Positions 12,439 to 23,436 of a DNA stretch of 64,000 nucleotides are shown piece after piece (position 1 is the stretch's first letter; each line of letters opens with the position of its first letter). The position numbers and the translations under genes are program-made. The notes under the pieces are model-generated. The model did not search any database. It saw nothing but the letters and a program-made list of their open reading frames with translations, and was not told the origin of the DNA. This DNA is from Tipula vernalis (lineage: Eukaryota; Arthropoda; Insecta; Diptera; Tipulidae): positions 265,650,168 through 265,714,167 of the forward strand of contig OY282560.1 in the NCBI GenBank assembly GCA_958295665.1. Direction: 5' to 3'.

Positions 12439-13694
12439 ATGGATAGATCAAAAACAAAAACAAAGGGCACCGGCTCTCCTCAAAAGCCGGTATCAGCGGA
12501 GGGAGGTACCTCGAACCAGACGGGTGGGGCCTCTAAGGTTGCAAAGGTGGTTGACTCTAGGACACAAGTCCCGGGAGTTAGCGGTACCAACGCAGCACAG
12601 GGGAGTGGGACCAGAGACATTCCTCCGGCGAAAAGGCGATACAGGAATCGCCGCTCGGCGCTCCGAATTCTCGAGAAGTGGGCTGCGACCCCCGAGGGGC
12701 AGCTTACAGAAGAGCAAAGAACATCAGTAGCTTGGGCAAGGAGCACTGTGGGCTGCGGAAGCTCGGAAAGGGACCATATGTCGAAAAGACAGCGGTCCCA
12801 GGACGAGGTGGAAGTAGTCAACAGCAAGCGGGCCAAGTTGGTGACTGAAAAGAAGCCGAGCTCCAACTCAGGGAAAAAGCTGTTCAGCGAGGTCCTGAGG
12901 GAGCATGTGTTGATGCTAGCAGTCATTGACGAAAGTCAAGAAGATGGGAGCATCACGGAGGAAAAATGGAGGTTGGTGTATAATGCACTCAACCTCGTCT
13001 TTTTAAAGGTCCTGGGTGAAAATCCGGGACCACCCCCATCCTGCAGAGATGCGGGATGGTATCGAGGGCGTGTAAAGATGACTGCATGCTCGGACTCTAG
13101 ATCTGTGGATCTGTACAAAAAGGCTATAGCCAAAGTAGGGGAGGTGTGGCCAGGCGCAAAGCTTGCGGCAGTTAACCGGGAGGAATTCCCAGCAGGCCAA
13201 GGGCACGTGTCTGGCTGCCATCCGAACCGGCTAGCCCGGACGAGGCTTTGAAAATTATACAGGCCAGTAACCCGAATCTTCCGACCGGAAATTGGAAGAT
13301 CGTCAAGCAGGAGGAGGCCAAGGGGGGCTCGAAATTATCAATCATGGTGATAAATAAGGAGTCCCTTGCCCTCCTTCACAAAACGAAGGGAGTAAATGAT
13401 TTCGGTTTCGGGTCAATTACTCTCAACGTTTATAAGAAGGATGGGGCGGAAGCGCGTACGGGAGGCCAACCGGAGGACGGTGGCAACCCGCCCAGGCCTG
13501 AAGGGGGTACCAGCAGCAGTGGGGAAGAAGCTGAGGGTAGGGGGGAGAGTGAATCCGGCGACCTCGGTAGGGCAAGGACTCTCTCGAAAGATGAGGAGGT
13601 GCACATAAGCGAAGGAGCTGGTGTACCGATGGAGGAGGATGTCGACAGCCCGGCCAGACGGGGGGCACTGACAAGTCCTCTACAGAGGGTATGA
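12439..13694 (+). pseudogene. LOA-type ORF1 (nucleic-acid-binding protein), frameshifted
   Basis: The ATG at 12439 opens 270 codons rich in Lys, Arg, Ser and Pro. The frame ends at 13251, but the homologous reading continues in another frame from about 13205 (PSEPASPDEALKIIQASNP) to a stop at 13692..13694, so one small indel has broken the gene. The central segment, about 12880..13440, resembles the DUF4780-type domain found in ORF1 of dipteran LOA-like elements. The C-terminal part is acidic and low-complexity. ORF1 proteins coat element RNA and deliver it for retrotransposition. A 97-bp gap separates it from ORF2. Confidence 0.75.
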
Positions 13695-13791
13695 GGGGTG
13701 GCGAGACGGGCGTACCCGGCGCATCCCAAATTACCGGGAATTAATATTCCTGCGGTAACAGGAATTTATCATAGAGGTAGGTAGAGGTGAA

Positions 13792-16700
13792 ATGGTTATG
13801 ATTAAGATAACTCAAATTAACCTTCACCATTCTAAGGCTGCTTCGGCAGCTCTACTCCTCAGGCTGACTAGTTCGGGTGAGGATGTGATACTAATTCCAG
13901 AACCTTGGATTAACAATAACAGGATCTGTGGCCTCAGAACCAAAGGGTACAAAATTATATCCTCTAGTAAGTCTGGGAAGATCAGATCTTGTATTCTTGG
14001 GAAAAATAATATTAATCTTTTCCTTCTCTCTCAATACAGCAATGGTGACACTACTGCAGTTAGCCTGGAAGTAGGCACTTGTAGATTCTGGCTAGTTTCA
14101 GCCTACATGGACCGGGAGAAGGAGGTTCCTCCGGATAACCTGGAGGAGCTGATCCGTAAAGCGGAACAATCAAAGGTAGGTGTGGTACTGGGAGTGGATG
14201 CTAATGCGCATCACACTATCTGGGGAAGCACAGACATTAATGAAAGAGGTGAGTCGCTTTTTGATTATTTGATGAGTACTAACCTTTCAGTGTGTAATAT
14301 TGGGCGGGAACCCACATTTATTACTAGTAACAGGCAGGAGGTTCTAGACGTGACCCTTGCCTCAAATAATATTCTTCATATGGTTAAAAATTGGAGGGTG
14401 GATAAGGAACACTCCTTTTCTGATCATCGATATTTAACCTATAGCTTTGATATTCACCCTGCTACCCGGGAAGCCTTCAGGAACCCTAGAAGGACCAACT
14501 GGAGCAAATATGGGGAATTATTCTAGGAAATGTTACCGACGAGGGCTATGGAGCCCCCGACGACCGTTGGGGAGCTGGAGGACATGGTGGCTAGCGTTAC
14601 TAGAGCATGCAACCGATCCTTTCGCGCTGCCTGCCTACTGGCTAAGCCTAGGGGTAGGCAAAAACCGGTATGGTGGTCCAGGGAACTGGGAACCTATCGT
14701 AAGGCTTGTAGGATAGCCTTTAATAGAGCCAAAAATACAAGGGAGGCTCAGGATTGGGACTCCTATAAGGAGAAACTCGGAATTTATAAGAAAGAATTAA
14801 GAAAGGCACAAAGGAGGTCTTGGAGAATCTTCTGTGATAATATGGAAGAGGTATCCGAAACCTCCCGCCTTAGGAAGATTCTTTCCAAAAGTAAATCTAG
14901 TCCTAGTTTTTTGATAAAACCGGACGGATCTTGGACAGCTTCTAGTGGAGAATTTCTGGAGCTTCTCTTCGAGACACACTTCCCAGGGAGCTTTCAAGAC
15001 CTGTTGGTGCGTAGCAATCATCTGGAATCACTGTCAGTAACCACAGAGGATATCGTAACCAGAAAACAGATCCTATGGGCACTGAGGGGTTTTAAACCAT
15101 TTAAATCGGCTGGTCCGGATCAAATTATACCAGCGGAACTTCAAAACAACTCAGTAATTATTCTTCCTTACCTGGAAGCTATATTCAAAGGGTGTTTGAA
15201 GCTGGGCTATATTCCTAGGTACTGGACGGATGTCAATGTGGCGTTCATACCGAAAGCGGGGAAAAGCTCACATGTCTATCCTAAGGACCTAAGACCAATA
15301 ACTCTATCATCCTTTCTTTTGAAAACCTTGGAAAGGCTGCTGGATGTATACATCAGAGATAAAATAGGTGCGAGGAAGTGGGCATCGTCTCAGCATGCGT
15401 ACACAAAGGGTAGATCTGTGGACACGGCTCTGCACGCCTTGGTGTCTACGATTGAGAAATCGATTAATTCGAAGGAATTCTGTTTGGTGGCCTTCCTGGA
15501 TATAGAAGGCGCCTTTAATAATGTGAAAGCGGAGGCAATCAAGGAGGGATTGTCATTTTTGGAGGTGGACGTTCCTCTGATAGGGTTAATCAATTATATG
15601 CTGGGAAGCAGGATTGTTAGCTCGAAGTTGGGGGACTCCACCTTCAAGAGGCGAGTAACTAGGGGAACTCCGCAGGGGGGGTTCTGTCCCCTCTTCTCTG
15701 GAACATAGTGGTAAACGGGTTACTACTTGAATTGGAGAGAGAGGGTATTGGAGTTATCGCGTACGCAGATGACGTAGCTTTAGCTGTTACCGGGAAATTC
15801 CTGGGCACGATTGTAGACGTAATGCAGAATGCGCTTACCATCGTTACGAAATGGGCTGGCAAATGTGGACTTGGTATTAACCCGTCCAAGACAGAGCTGG
15901 TACTCTTTACTAAGAAATACAAAATTCCGGTAGTTGTCCCTCCTACCTTAAATGGCACGAGACTTGCTTTTACTGATAGAGCTAGATATCTGGGCATTAT
16001 CTTGGACAGTAAGCTTAGTTGGAAGCCCAACATGTTGGAGAGAATAAACAAAGCTACTATTGCTTTGTACTCCTGTAGGAACGCCATTGGTCATAGATGG
16101 GGTCTGAAGCCGGAGCTGGTACACTGGCTACACCGCCGTAGTGAGACCTGTACTCATGTACGGGGTGGGTGTTTGGTGGCCAGCTCTGGACAAGGTAACT
16201 TACAAAAGTAAGATTGAGAGAGTGCAAAGAACGGCCTGTATGCTTGTTAGCGGGGCATTGAGGTCGACACCGACAAGTGCCTTAGAGGTTATGTTGCACC
16301 TTCTTCCGGTCGACATTTTTGGCAAACAGATGGCGGCAAATACGGCTGTACGACTTGCAGCCGTCTCTCAGTGGAGGTGTCTTAGTATAGGACACTCTAC
16401 TATCGTCAGATCGTTGAAGGATGAGCTGGCGAATCTTGACTACATTAAACCTACTCTACGCTTCGAGAAGCGATTTCGGACCTCCTTCCCTTCAAGGGAA
16501 TCCTGGAGGGATAGACCGTTATCGGAAACCGAAGCGTTGCAATTCTTCACAGATGGCTCCAAGCCAGACGGCAAAGTAGGAGCTGGAGTATTCTGTGACA
16601 AATTAAATGTAAATATTTCTATTCGTCTCCCTGATTACTGCAGCGTGTACCAAGCTGAAGTCCGTCGTTAGAATCGGTGTCTTTGGCGTCACGGGTGGCG

Positions 16701-17288
16701 TTGAGTTGTCACTCATCTCTAAATGAGATGGGTGAGCATTTCAACATCCAGGTAGTCTGGGTCCCAGGTCACTCGGGCGTCATGGGGAACTGCAGGGCAG
16801 ACGAACTTGCTAGGCATGGTACGACTCTCCAGCTGCAACCGGAAAGGGCAAGTCTGGGGAGGCCTATCACAGCGCTGAGACAAGCACTTGGGAAGCAGGC
16901 GCTATCCTCAGCGGGGAAAAGGTGGTCTAACGCCCTTACCTGTAGAGTTGCAAGACAAGTTTGGCCAAAGCTGGACTTGGGGCGCACTAGGGCATTAATA
17001 TCCTTACGAAGACGTGAATTAAGAACGGTCGTAGGAATTCTCACGGGACATTGCCTTTTTGGAGAACATGCAAGAAGGCTGGGTCTGGAGGCTAATGACT
17101 TCTGCAGAAGCTGCTTGGACGAAGAGGAGGAAGAGACGTTGGTCCACTTCCTTTGCTCGTGTCCAGCATTGGCTCTCAGAAGGCACAAACACTTAGGTAA
17201 GTTCAGAATGGACTGCCTCTCGGATCTCGAAAACATTAAAGTGCGGGACGTCTTACGCTACATATGTAGCTCGAAATGGTTCCAATAG
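13792..17288 (+). pseudogene. LOA-type ORF2 (APE endonuclease, RT, RNase H), broken
   Basis: From the ATG at 13792, an APE-like endonuclease has EPW near 13902, DANAHH near 14200 and SDHR near 14420. An in-frame TAG at 14524..14526 then interrupts it. The RT follows from 14530: WTDVNVAFIPKAGKSS, RPITLSS, AYTKGRSVDTA, FLDIEGAFN and RGTPQGG. A single-base shift near 15675 moves the frame to one carrying AYADDVALA near 15765 and LGIILDSKLSW. Further shifts are near 16135 and 16670. The RNase H spans them with FTDGSK, YQAEV and VPGHSG-RADELA. A Cys/His-type region (CRSCLDE, then H and C near 17110..17165) closes the protein. One stop and three frameshifts make it non-functional. Confidence 0.88.
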
Positions 17289-17375
17289 GGGTAAAAGGGG
17301 ATACATCCCGTGGTATCACAATGGACCGTCACCGGTCTAAGTGTGCGTAAGCAGCCACTCCAACCTAACCTAACC

Positions 17376-17388
17376 TAGAACTGCGGCA
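17376..17388. repeat. Right target-site duplication of the LOA-type element
   Basis: It is an exact copy of the 13-bp TAGAACTGCGGCA at 11788..11800, immediately after the CCTAACC tail. Confidence 0.9.
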
Positions 17389-18163
17389 TGATAAAAAGCA
17401 TAAATCAAGATTCGCATCTTCGATCTTTAAGAAATAACTCTTGTAAATTAGTTTCATTCATTGTAATTTCCGTTTGTTACGTTAAAAATTCTTAAGAATT
17501 TAAATACGCCCCCGTTCAGAGAGTATTCACAAAGTACATAGATCACGGTATGATGAGATTTTTTCGTGAGATGGGATTTTGTACTAAACGAGATATTTGC
17601 ATTCTGGTTCAGTGGAATGAGGCAATAAATCCCGCATATGTGCGATTAAATGTCAAATTTTCTCGTCACGGAATTCGAAGCTGAAATGAAATTATTACAT
17701 GGTGGAATTTTCAATGATACGCTTACATGCTTATCAAAAGGAAATTTTGCGTCGATTTATTATAAATATTCACAAATAAATGGTAAACCACGTATCTTTT
17801 GACATTGATCAATACAAATCTTCAGTTCATCAATAAAATACTCTTTTGGAATTTAACAAATTCGCGAAATCTGACGTCGGGCTTAGTAAAAGGATCGCTA
17901 CAATCCCTTAGTAGTCTTAGTTGTCCAATATAATCGCTGATTTGAGATTATGGAGTTATTTTTATCTTCGAAAAGTTTTATATTATCTAGGAAAACAGTT
18001 CAACCGGAGTTTTACGGGTTTTTGTTCAAATCACATAAACGGAATGCTTTAATTGACTTCAAATTTTGTAAACAGGAAAAAAACAGTCTTCGCCGTTTTT
18101 GGGAAAATCTATTTAGCAGTTTCTCTTCCGCCGCAATCCCTACATATTCTAGGCTGGAATGCA
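17389..18163. other. Intron sequence between LOA-type and foldback elements
   Basis: No recognisable gene or repeat is present. The short reading frame at 17950..18279 runs into the next foldback element and has no recognisable similarity. Confidence 0.5.
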
Positions 18164-18173
18164 CCCTAAATTT
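18164..18173. repeat. Left target-site duplication of foldback element 18174..19040
   Basis: CCCTAAATTT (10 bp) is repeated directly at 19041..19050. A 9-10 bp duplication suits Mutator-like or FB-type elements. Confidence 0.75.
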
Positions 18174-19040
18174 GATATCCCGAAAATTCATCGAAGCACA
18201 ATTCTGCGAACAACATTTCAGAGAACAAAAATTTTATGAAATCACAATTCTTCGCAATAACAATTCATCGAAACCATAATTCACCGAAAAATTCATATTA
18301 AAAGTTCCAAAAGATCCATAATAAAATGATTTTAGTGTTTATTTTTATTTATTTTTTTTTAATTGATTACTTATTCTTAACAAGAAAAATTGTGATGAAA
18401 TTATTTATTTATAACAAACAAAAATAAAATTATATAAACATTTTAATTTTAATTAACAATATAATTTTTATAATTATTCGAACGAATTATATATCAAAAA
18501 AAAGCCCCGCTAAGCGGGGGGAGAGTTACCGAAGCCGTTCGCCGTTATATTTTTGGTTATTTTCGTTTCGTAACCGAAATCCCCATTTTCCAGAATTTAT
18601 AAAAAACAAGATTTTGGAAAACAAGAGTTCGAGCGGCTCCCAAATAAATTATTTATAAAAAATATATTGTTTATAATTTTCTTCTTCTTATTATTTGTAT
18701 TTTTTGCTGAGTGAGTGTTGTTTTTTTATATACCATATATTGTTAATAACAAATTAAAATTAAAATGTTTAAATAATTTTATTGGTAATTTGTTTGTTAT
18801 TTATAAATAAATAATTTCATCACAATATTCTTGTTAAGAATAAGTTATCAATTAAAAAAATAAAAAATAAAAATAAACACTAAAATCATTTTATTATGGA
18901 TCTTTTGGAACTTTTAATTTGAATTTTTCAGTGAATTGTGTTTTCGATGAATTATTATTGCGAAGAATTGTGATTTCGTAAAATTGTTGTTCTCTGAAAT
19001 GTTGTTCGCAGAATTGTGCCTCGATGAATCTTCGAGGAAT
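18174..19040. mobile_element. Foldback element with 280-bp inverted arms built on a 15-16-bp repeat
   Basis: The element is 867 bp. The left arm, about 18176..18450, is the reverse complement of about 18735..19040 with few mismatches. The outer part of each arm is a tandem series of seven 15-16-bp units of the form ATTCNNCGAANNACA (left arm about 18186..18297). The single-copy middle holds a GC-rich hairpin (GCCCCGCTAAGCGGGG near 18503..18518). Long arms with short tandem units resemble Drosophila FB elements. No transposase is encoded, so it would need a helper. Confidence 0.75.
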
Positions 19041-19050
19041 CCCTAAATTT
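19041..19050. repeat. Right target-site duplication of foldback element 18174..19040
   Basis: This is the second copy of CCCTAAATTT, directly adjoining the right arm. Confidence 0.75.
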
Positions 19051-19256
19051 AACACAAGCTGATTATGCGTAAGGCCTTCCAAAATTATGCAGTGGCTTAG
19101 CGCTAAGTTTAGTATAGATTTTATAAAGTAATAACAAAACCAAAAACAAATTTTGCAAACTTCCGTACTCTCAAACTTCACACGTGCTAAACATAATGAG
19201 AATCACTCAAACCCAATGAAACAACTCAATTTTTTAATTTTTTTTAATTTACTATT

Positions 19257-20254
19257 AAGGCTGTCTCATGAAAATTAAAAAGTTGAAAATGTGTGATCTC
19301 ACGAGCTCAAAACAGTAGTACCAATTCCTTTTTTCTTTTTTTTTTTGCTCATTCTCCTTTTTGTCGTTTGCTTTTTTGAATTTCTTAAAATTTTTCTAGT
19401 GGATGGTTATGTTATCGGTGAAATTTTTAAGTGTTCTAATTTTATTTTTTGTGTTTTGATTGTGCTATTTGTGGAATTTTTCTTATTATTTTGTCATTTT
19501 ATTAATAAAACTAGTTTCTTTTTTATACGATTTAAAGTAGCAGTTTCGTATTTTGTTTTTTTGACATCTGTGTAATTTGTTTTGTTTTTATTTGTATTAA
19601 ATTTCATTCATTTTTTCGATTTTTTTTGTGTTGTAACAAAATGGCAGAATTACCACAAGAACTGTCCTTATCAAGAGAACAACAATTGTCTTTATCAGGG
19701 CAACAACAACTGTTTTTTTTAGACAACATCAACTGACCTTGCAGATGTTGTCTTAAAAAAGAAAGTTGTTGTTGTCTTGTTAAAGACAATTGTTGTTGTC
19801 TGGATAAAGACAGTTCTTGTGGTAATTCTGTCATTTTGTTACAATACAAAAAAAATCGAAAAAATGAATGAAATTTAATATAAATAAAAACAAAACCAAT
19901 TACACAGATGTCAAAAAATTAAAATATGAAACTGCTTTAAATCGCGGGAAAAATACAAGAAAAATACAAATATCAAAAATTACTTTAAATCGTACGAAAA
20001 ACAAACAAGTTTTATTAATAAAATGCTAAAATAATAAGAGAAATTCCACAAATAGCACAATCAAAACACAAAAAACAAAATTAGAACACTTAAAAATTTA
20101 CCCTGATAACACAACCATCCACTAGAAAACTTTTAAGAAATTCAAAAAAGCAAACGACAAAAAGGACAATGAGCAAAAAAAAGGAATTGGTGCTACTGCT
20201 TTGAGCTCGTGAGATCACACATTTTCAACTTTTTAATTTTCATGAGACAGCCTT
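19257..20254. mobile_element. 1-kb near-perfect palindromic element
   Basis: The left arm, 19257..19730, is the reverse complement of the right arm, 19744..20254, with a 13-bp loop. The right arm has one internal ~37-bp duplication near 19950..20005. The outer ends read AAGGCTGTCTCATG and its complement. Each arm carries the same short ORF on its own outer-to-inner strand: ATG at 19641 gives a ~31-residue Gln/Leu-rich peptide starting MAELPQELSLSREQQ, and the opposite arm encodes a related one starting MTELPQELSLSRQQQ. A transcript through the palindrome would fold into a long hairpin. The transposon class is unknown; only a TTAA/TTTAA-like flank is visible. Confidence 0.8.
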
Positions 20255-20347
20255 TAAACCTAAATTTCCTCCATTGAAGATAATGTTAGGGAAACGTATA
20301 CCCTTTTTACGTTTCAAAAAGGTTCAAAATCCGGAATTTCTAATTTT

Positions 20348-20352
20348 TGGTC
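20348..20352. repeat. Left target-site duplication of the BEL/Pao element
   Basis: TGGTC (5 bp) matches 28745..28749 at the other end. BEL/Pao elements normally make 4-6-bp duplications. Confidence 0.85.
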
Positions 20353-22022
20353 TGATTTGTAATGTAATTACTTTTAGGTACAAAGTAATTACTTTTCCGG
20401 CTCGCACTATTTGATGGGTAATTCTAATTACCTTTACGTACAACGTAATTACTTTGGTTGTATCCTTGATTGTACTCAAAATACAGGCTTGTTGTAGATA
20501 TATACACGAGTAAATATATTTTTTATTTTAATTCACGTATATTTATTCTATATTTTTTTTTTGGTTAGGAATCCTTTCTGATGCTTACAGAGCAAAATAT
20601 TGTTTCTTAATAATAATTTATATAATGCAAAAAATGATTTTTACGGAAAATTCACCAAATTATGTAAAGTACATCTGGTGACAGATATTATAAATTTATT
20701 TGAGCAATATACAATTTTAGTACAAGTTTTGAACGTGTAACATCATACCTAATATAATATTCCACGCCTTGTATACAAATTGGTACTGTCAAAACAAAAG
20801 TAAACAAATTAAATTGGTGGTAAATTAAATGATTCTATATAAAACTAAATTTAAACTAACTATTATTTTTACAATTTCAGCTAACAAATTATAGGAACAA
20901 AGAAGCGTCTGATGTACAATTAATTCAGATAAGTATAAATGTAAATTACATATACGATCAAATGATTCTTTGTGTGTTCTCTTTTAATTTTTAGGTTACA
21001 ATCCTGGATGTCAAAATTGCATTGGAATTCAAATTGTAATGCAACAATTTTACTGCTGATCATCAATCGAACGTTCCCAAGTGTTACTACTTCAAATATA
21101 TTCTTGTTTTTCTGGAACTTTTTTTGGAACTGAGAACGACATTTGAGTTCCATTTTATTATAAGATTTCCTTTGAACAGTGGAACAAAAACCCTAAACTA
21201 ATGGAACTAAATATGTTTGATTGTATGTATGTATGTATTCAAAATAGAATTTGGCGGGAATCAGTAATTTGAGGTTAGATTGAAAAATATACTAATTTCA
21301 ATATTTTCCGTGTTAAATAAAAGAATCGTTTTTTGTATGAATTTGATAAAAATGCATATGTATATTTAAAGAAGTACTTGGGAGGAACATTTTCTTGTTT
21401 TTTGGTTGTTGCTATCTAATCATTTACGTTGTGGAAGTCATCTTTTGCTATCTGGTTGAATTTTGATGTTGCACATTCTAAAATTAAGAATATAATTAAC
21501 ATTATCAGTTGTGTATTTGGTAGTTGCTAAAAATCTGTTAACCATTTAATAAAATTAAAAATAAATAATAACATTAAAATTGTTGGCTGATAAATCCTCT
21601 TGACGACCTTTCAATGTGAACTGTTGGGCTGATGGACTGTGCTTGATGATTTATTTAATTATTCAATTATGATTAAGAGTATTAAATGAGTATTAAAAAT
21701 TTTACACCATATAGATATTATTTATTTACTTACAAAAAATTTAAATTACATTACCACAAAAAAGCTCAAAAGCAAAAATAATTAAATTCACTTGCCAAAA
21801 ATAACAATGAAAATAGCGTTGATCACCCTCGTATGTACGAGGGACATAGAAATGGAGTCGCACACATACTACTACGACTAAATAAAAATAAACCATTTCC
21901 ATCACTTCTATTGCTCATGGAGAAAAATAGAACATTTGTTGGAACTGTCAAATTCAGTTCCATTTTGTTATACTTGGGTTGTTGATGCAATAATTAATTA
22001 AATCGTTTGGTGGTACCAAACA
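20353..22022 (-). repeat. 3' LTR of the BEL/Pao element, interrupted by a 903-bp insertion
   Basis: 20353..21075 and 21979..22022 together correspond to the 765-bp 5' LTR at 27980..28744. The only difference seen is an A/G near 20833 versus 28450. The gap is exactly accounted for by the insertion at 21076..21978 plus a 2-bp duplication. Confidence 0.92.
21076..21978. mobile_element. 903-bp non-autonomous element inserted in the 3' LTR
   Basis: The ends read CCCAAGTGTTAC and GTTATACTTGGG, an imperfect inverted repeat of about 12 bp. Subterminal GGAACT/AGTTCC pairs and an ATTTGAGTTCC/ATTCAGTTCC similarity lie near both ends. The flank shows a 2-bp TT duplication, or 3-bp GTT if the last G is counted outside. 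No transposase is encoded. It must be younger than the BEL insertion because the 5' LTR lacks it. Superfamily unknown. Confidence 0.75.
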
Positions 22023-22047
22023 TTCCGCCGACCTTGAACTACTTAGT
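22023..22047 (-). promoter_or_regulatory. Polypurine-type tract of the BEL/Pao element
   Basis: On the minus strand the interior ends in AGGTCGGCGGAA directly before the TGTTTGG start of the 3' LTR. This is where plus-strand DNA synthesis would be primed. The tract is only partly purine, so the exact primer is inferred from position. Confidence 0.5.
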
Positions 22048-23436
22048 TCAAAGTAAAGGTAATAAGACGAGCTTTACGATTGGTCGTTTGATTATGCCCG
22101 CCTTAGTACGAAGAGTGACTACACGGACAACTCCATTCTTCCCGGGATGAGTTTCAATAATTCTTCCGAGTGGCCAATTTGCTGGTGATACATTTTCATC
22201 TAGAATGATTACGACGTCGTCAACTTTCAGGTTGTTATGTTTGTGCTGCCATTTCGATCGGTTGTGTAGAGTGGTTAGATACTCGTTATGCCAACGAGCC
22301 CAAAAGTGCTGCATCAGGTTCTGGATGAGCTGCCATCGTGATAGCCGATTTTGATGTATAGGCTTATAGTCTGGTTCGGGCAGCATCGTTAACGGTTGTC
22401 CGATCAAGAAGTGTGCCGGTGTTAACGCATCTTCTTGTTGTGGTGATAATAAACAGAGCGGTCTCGAGTTTAAGATTGCTTCAACTTGTGTCAGGAACGT
22501 GGACATTTCTTTGAAATTTATCAAGATGGTGCCAAGTACTCTTCGGACGTGGTATTTAGTAGATTTAACTGCGGCCTCCCAGAGGCCACCGAAATGCGGA
22601 GCAGCTGGTGGTATGCAATGCCAGGTTGTATTGTAATCTAATAAAAAATTAGAGATTAATTGATTATGTCTTTTAGATTTATTTAATTTTTGGATTTCAA
22701 CAAAGGTATTTTTGGCCCCAATGAAATTGGTGCCATTATCGCTAAATATGTCAGCCGTCACGCCTCTCCTATACATGAAGCGTTTAAGGGATGCGATAGA
22801 CGCGTCGGTGGTCAGATCGCTCACTAATTCGATGTGAACGGCTTTGCTACTTAAACATACAAAAATTGCGATGTATGCTTTATGTGATACAGCTTTCCTG
22901 CCCGTCATTGATTTTAACCATATGGGCCCGGCATAATCGACTCCTGTCTGGTAGAATGCGTATTTAAAGTTGACCCGTTCTGGTGGTAGTTCGCCCATTA
23001 GTTGAGTTTGCTTCGTAGCCTTATAACGTGTGCAAGGGATGCACTTATGAATGTGTTGACGTACTAGGTTCTTGCAGTTGATGATCCAATACTTTTGTCG
23101 TATAGTAGTTATCATGACGGATTGCGGTGCGTGTAAGTATTTTAGGTGTGTCTCATTAATTACTAAGTCGGTTATAATATGATTCGCAGGTAATATTATT
23201 GGGAATTTCACCCCGTATGGTACGTTGGCATTTTGGATTCGGCTGCCTACCCTCACCAAACCAACTTGGTCGATAAATGGATTTAATGGGAGTAACTTGC
23301 TAGACGATGGTAATGCCTTTTTTTTGCTGTATGTTCTTAATTTCGGCCGTGAATGCTTCTGTTTGTGCCCACTTGATAACTCGTTCTGATGCCAGTTTAA
23401 AATTGGTCGTTGATAGAAGTTCTTCCTTTGGTTCAC
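22048..23436 (-). pseudogene. BEL/Pao integrase region (Zn-binding, DDE core, C-terminal domain)
   Basis: A 462-codon open stretch, part of the pol polyprotein. The N-terminal zinc-binding motif is H-x-H then C-x2-C (HAPQ...HIHKCIPC). The catalytic core has VDYAGP with the first Asp, then SDNGTNF with the second Asp, then GGLWEAAVK with the Glu about 35 residues on. A DUF5641-type C-terminal region (WPLGRI...VRVVTLRTKAG) ends the protein. It inserts element cDNA into the host chromosome. The frame joins the upstream part at an A8 run (plus-strand T's near 23314..23323), where a one-base slip breaks the polyprotein. The core itself looks intact. Confidence 0.88.

Larger units (their letters stand above)
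11801..17375 (+). mobile_element. Full-length LOA-type non-LTR retrotransposon
   Basis: The element is 5,575 bp and is bounded by a 13-bp target duplication. It has a ~640-bp GC-rich 5' region, ORF1, ORF2 (endonuclease, reverse transcriptase, RNase H, zinc-finger-like end), and a short 3' UTR with two small hairpins (GGGAT-ACA-TCCC and GACCG-TCAC-CGGTC) before the CCTAACC tail. An RNase H after the RT, the INLHHSKAAS endonuclease start and the ORF1 type fit the LOA clade in the Jockey group. Both ORFs carry several lesions, so the copy is dead. It sits in the Dscam intron in the orientation opposite to the gene. Confidence 0.85.

Noticed and set aside
12480..12926. 148-codon frame antisense to LOA-type ORF1
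   Set aside because: Mirror of the GC-rich ORF1 codons; no recognisable domain.
16769..17236. 155-codon frame antisense to the RNase H region
   Set aside because: Shadow of the coding strand; the plus strand has clear RNase H motifs.
18503..18518. GCCCCGCTAAGCGGGG hairpin next to A-run, terminator-like
   Set aside because: Bacterial-type terminators do not apply in an insect nuclear genome; it is a foldback-element core.
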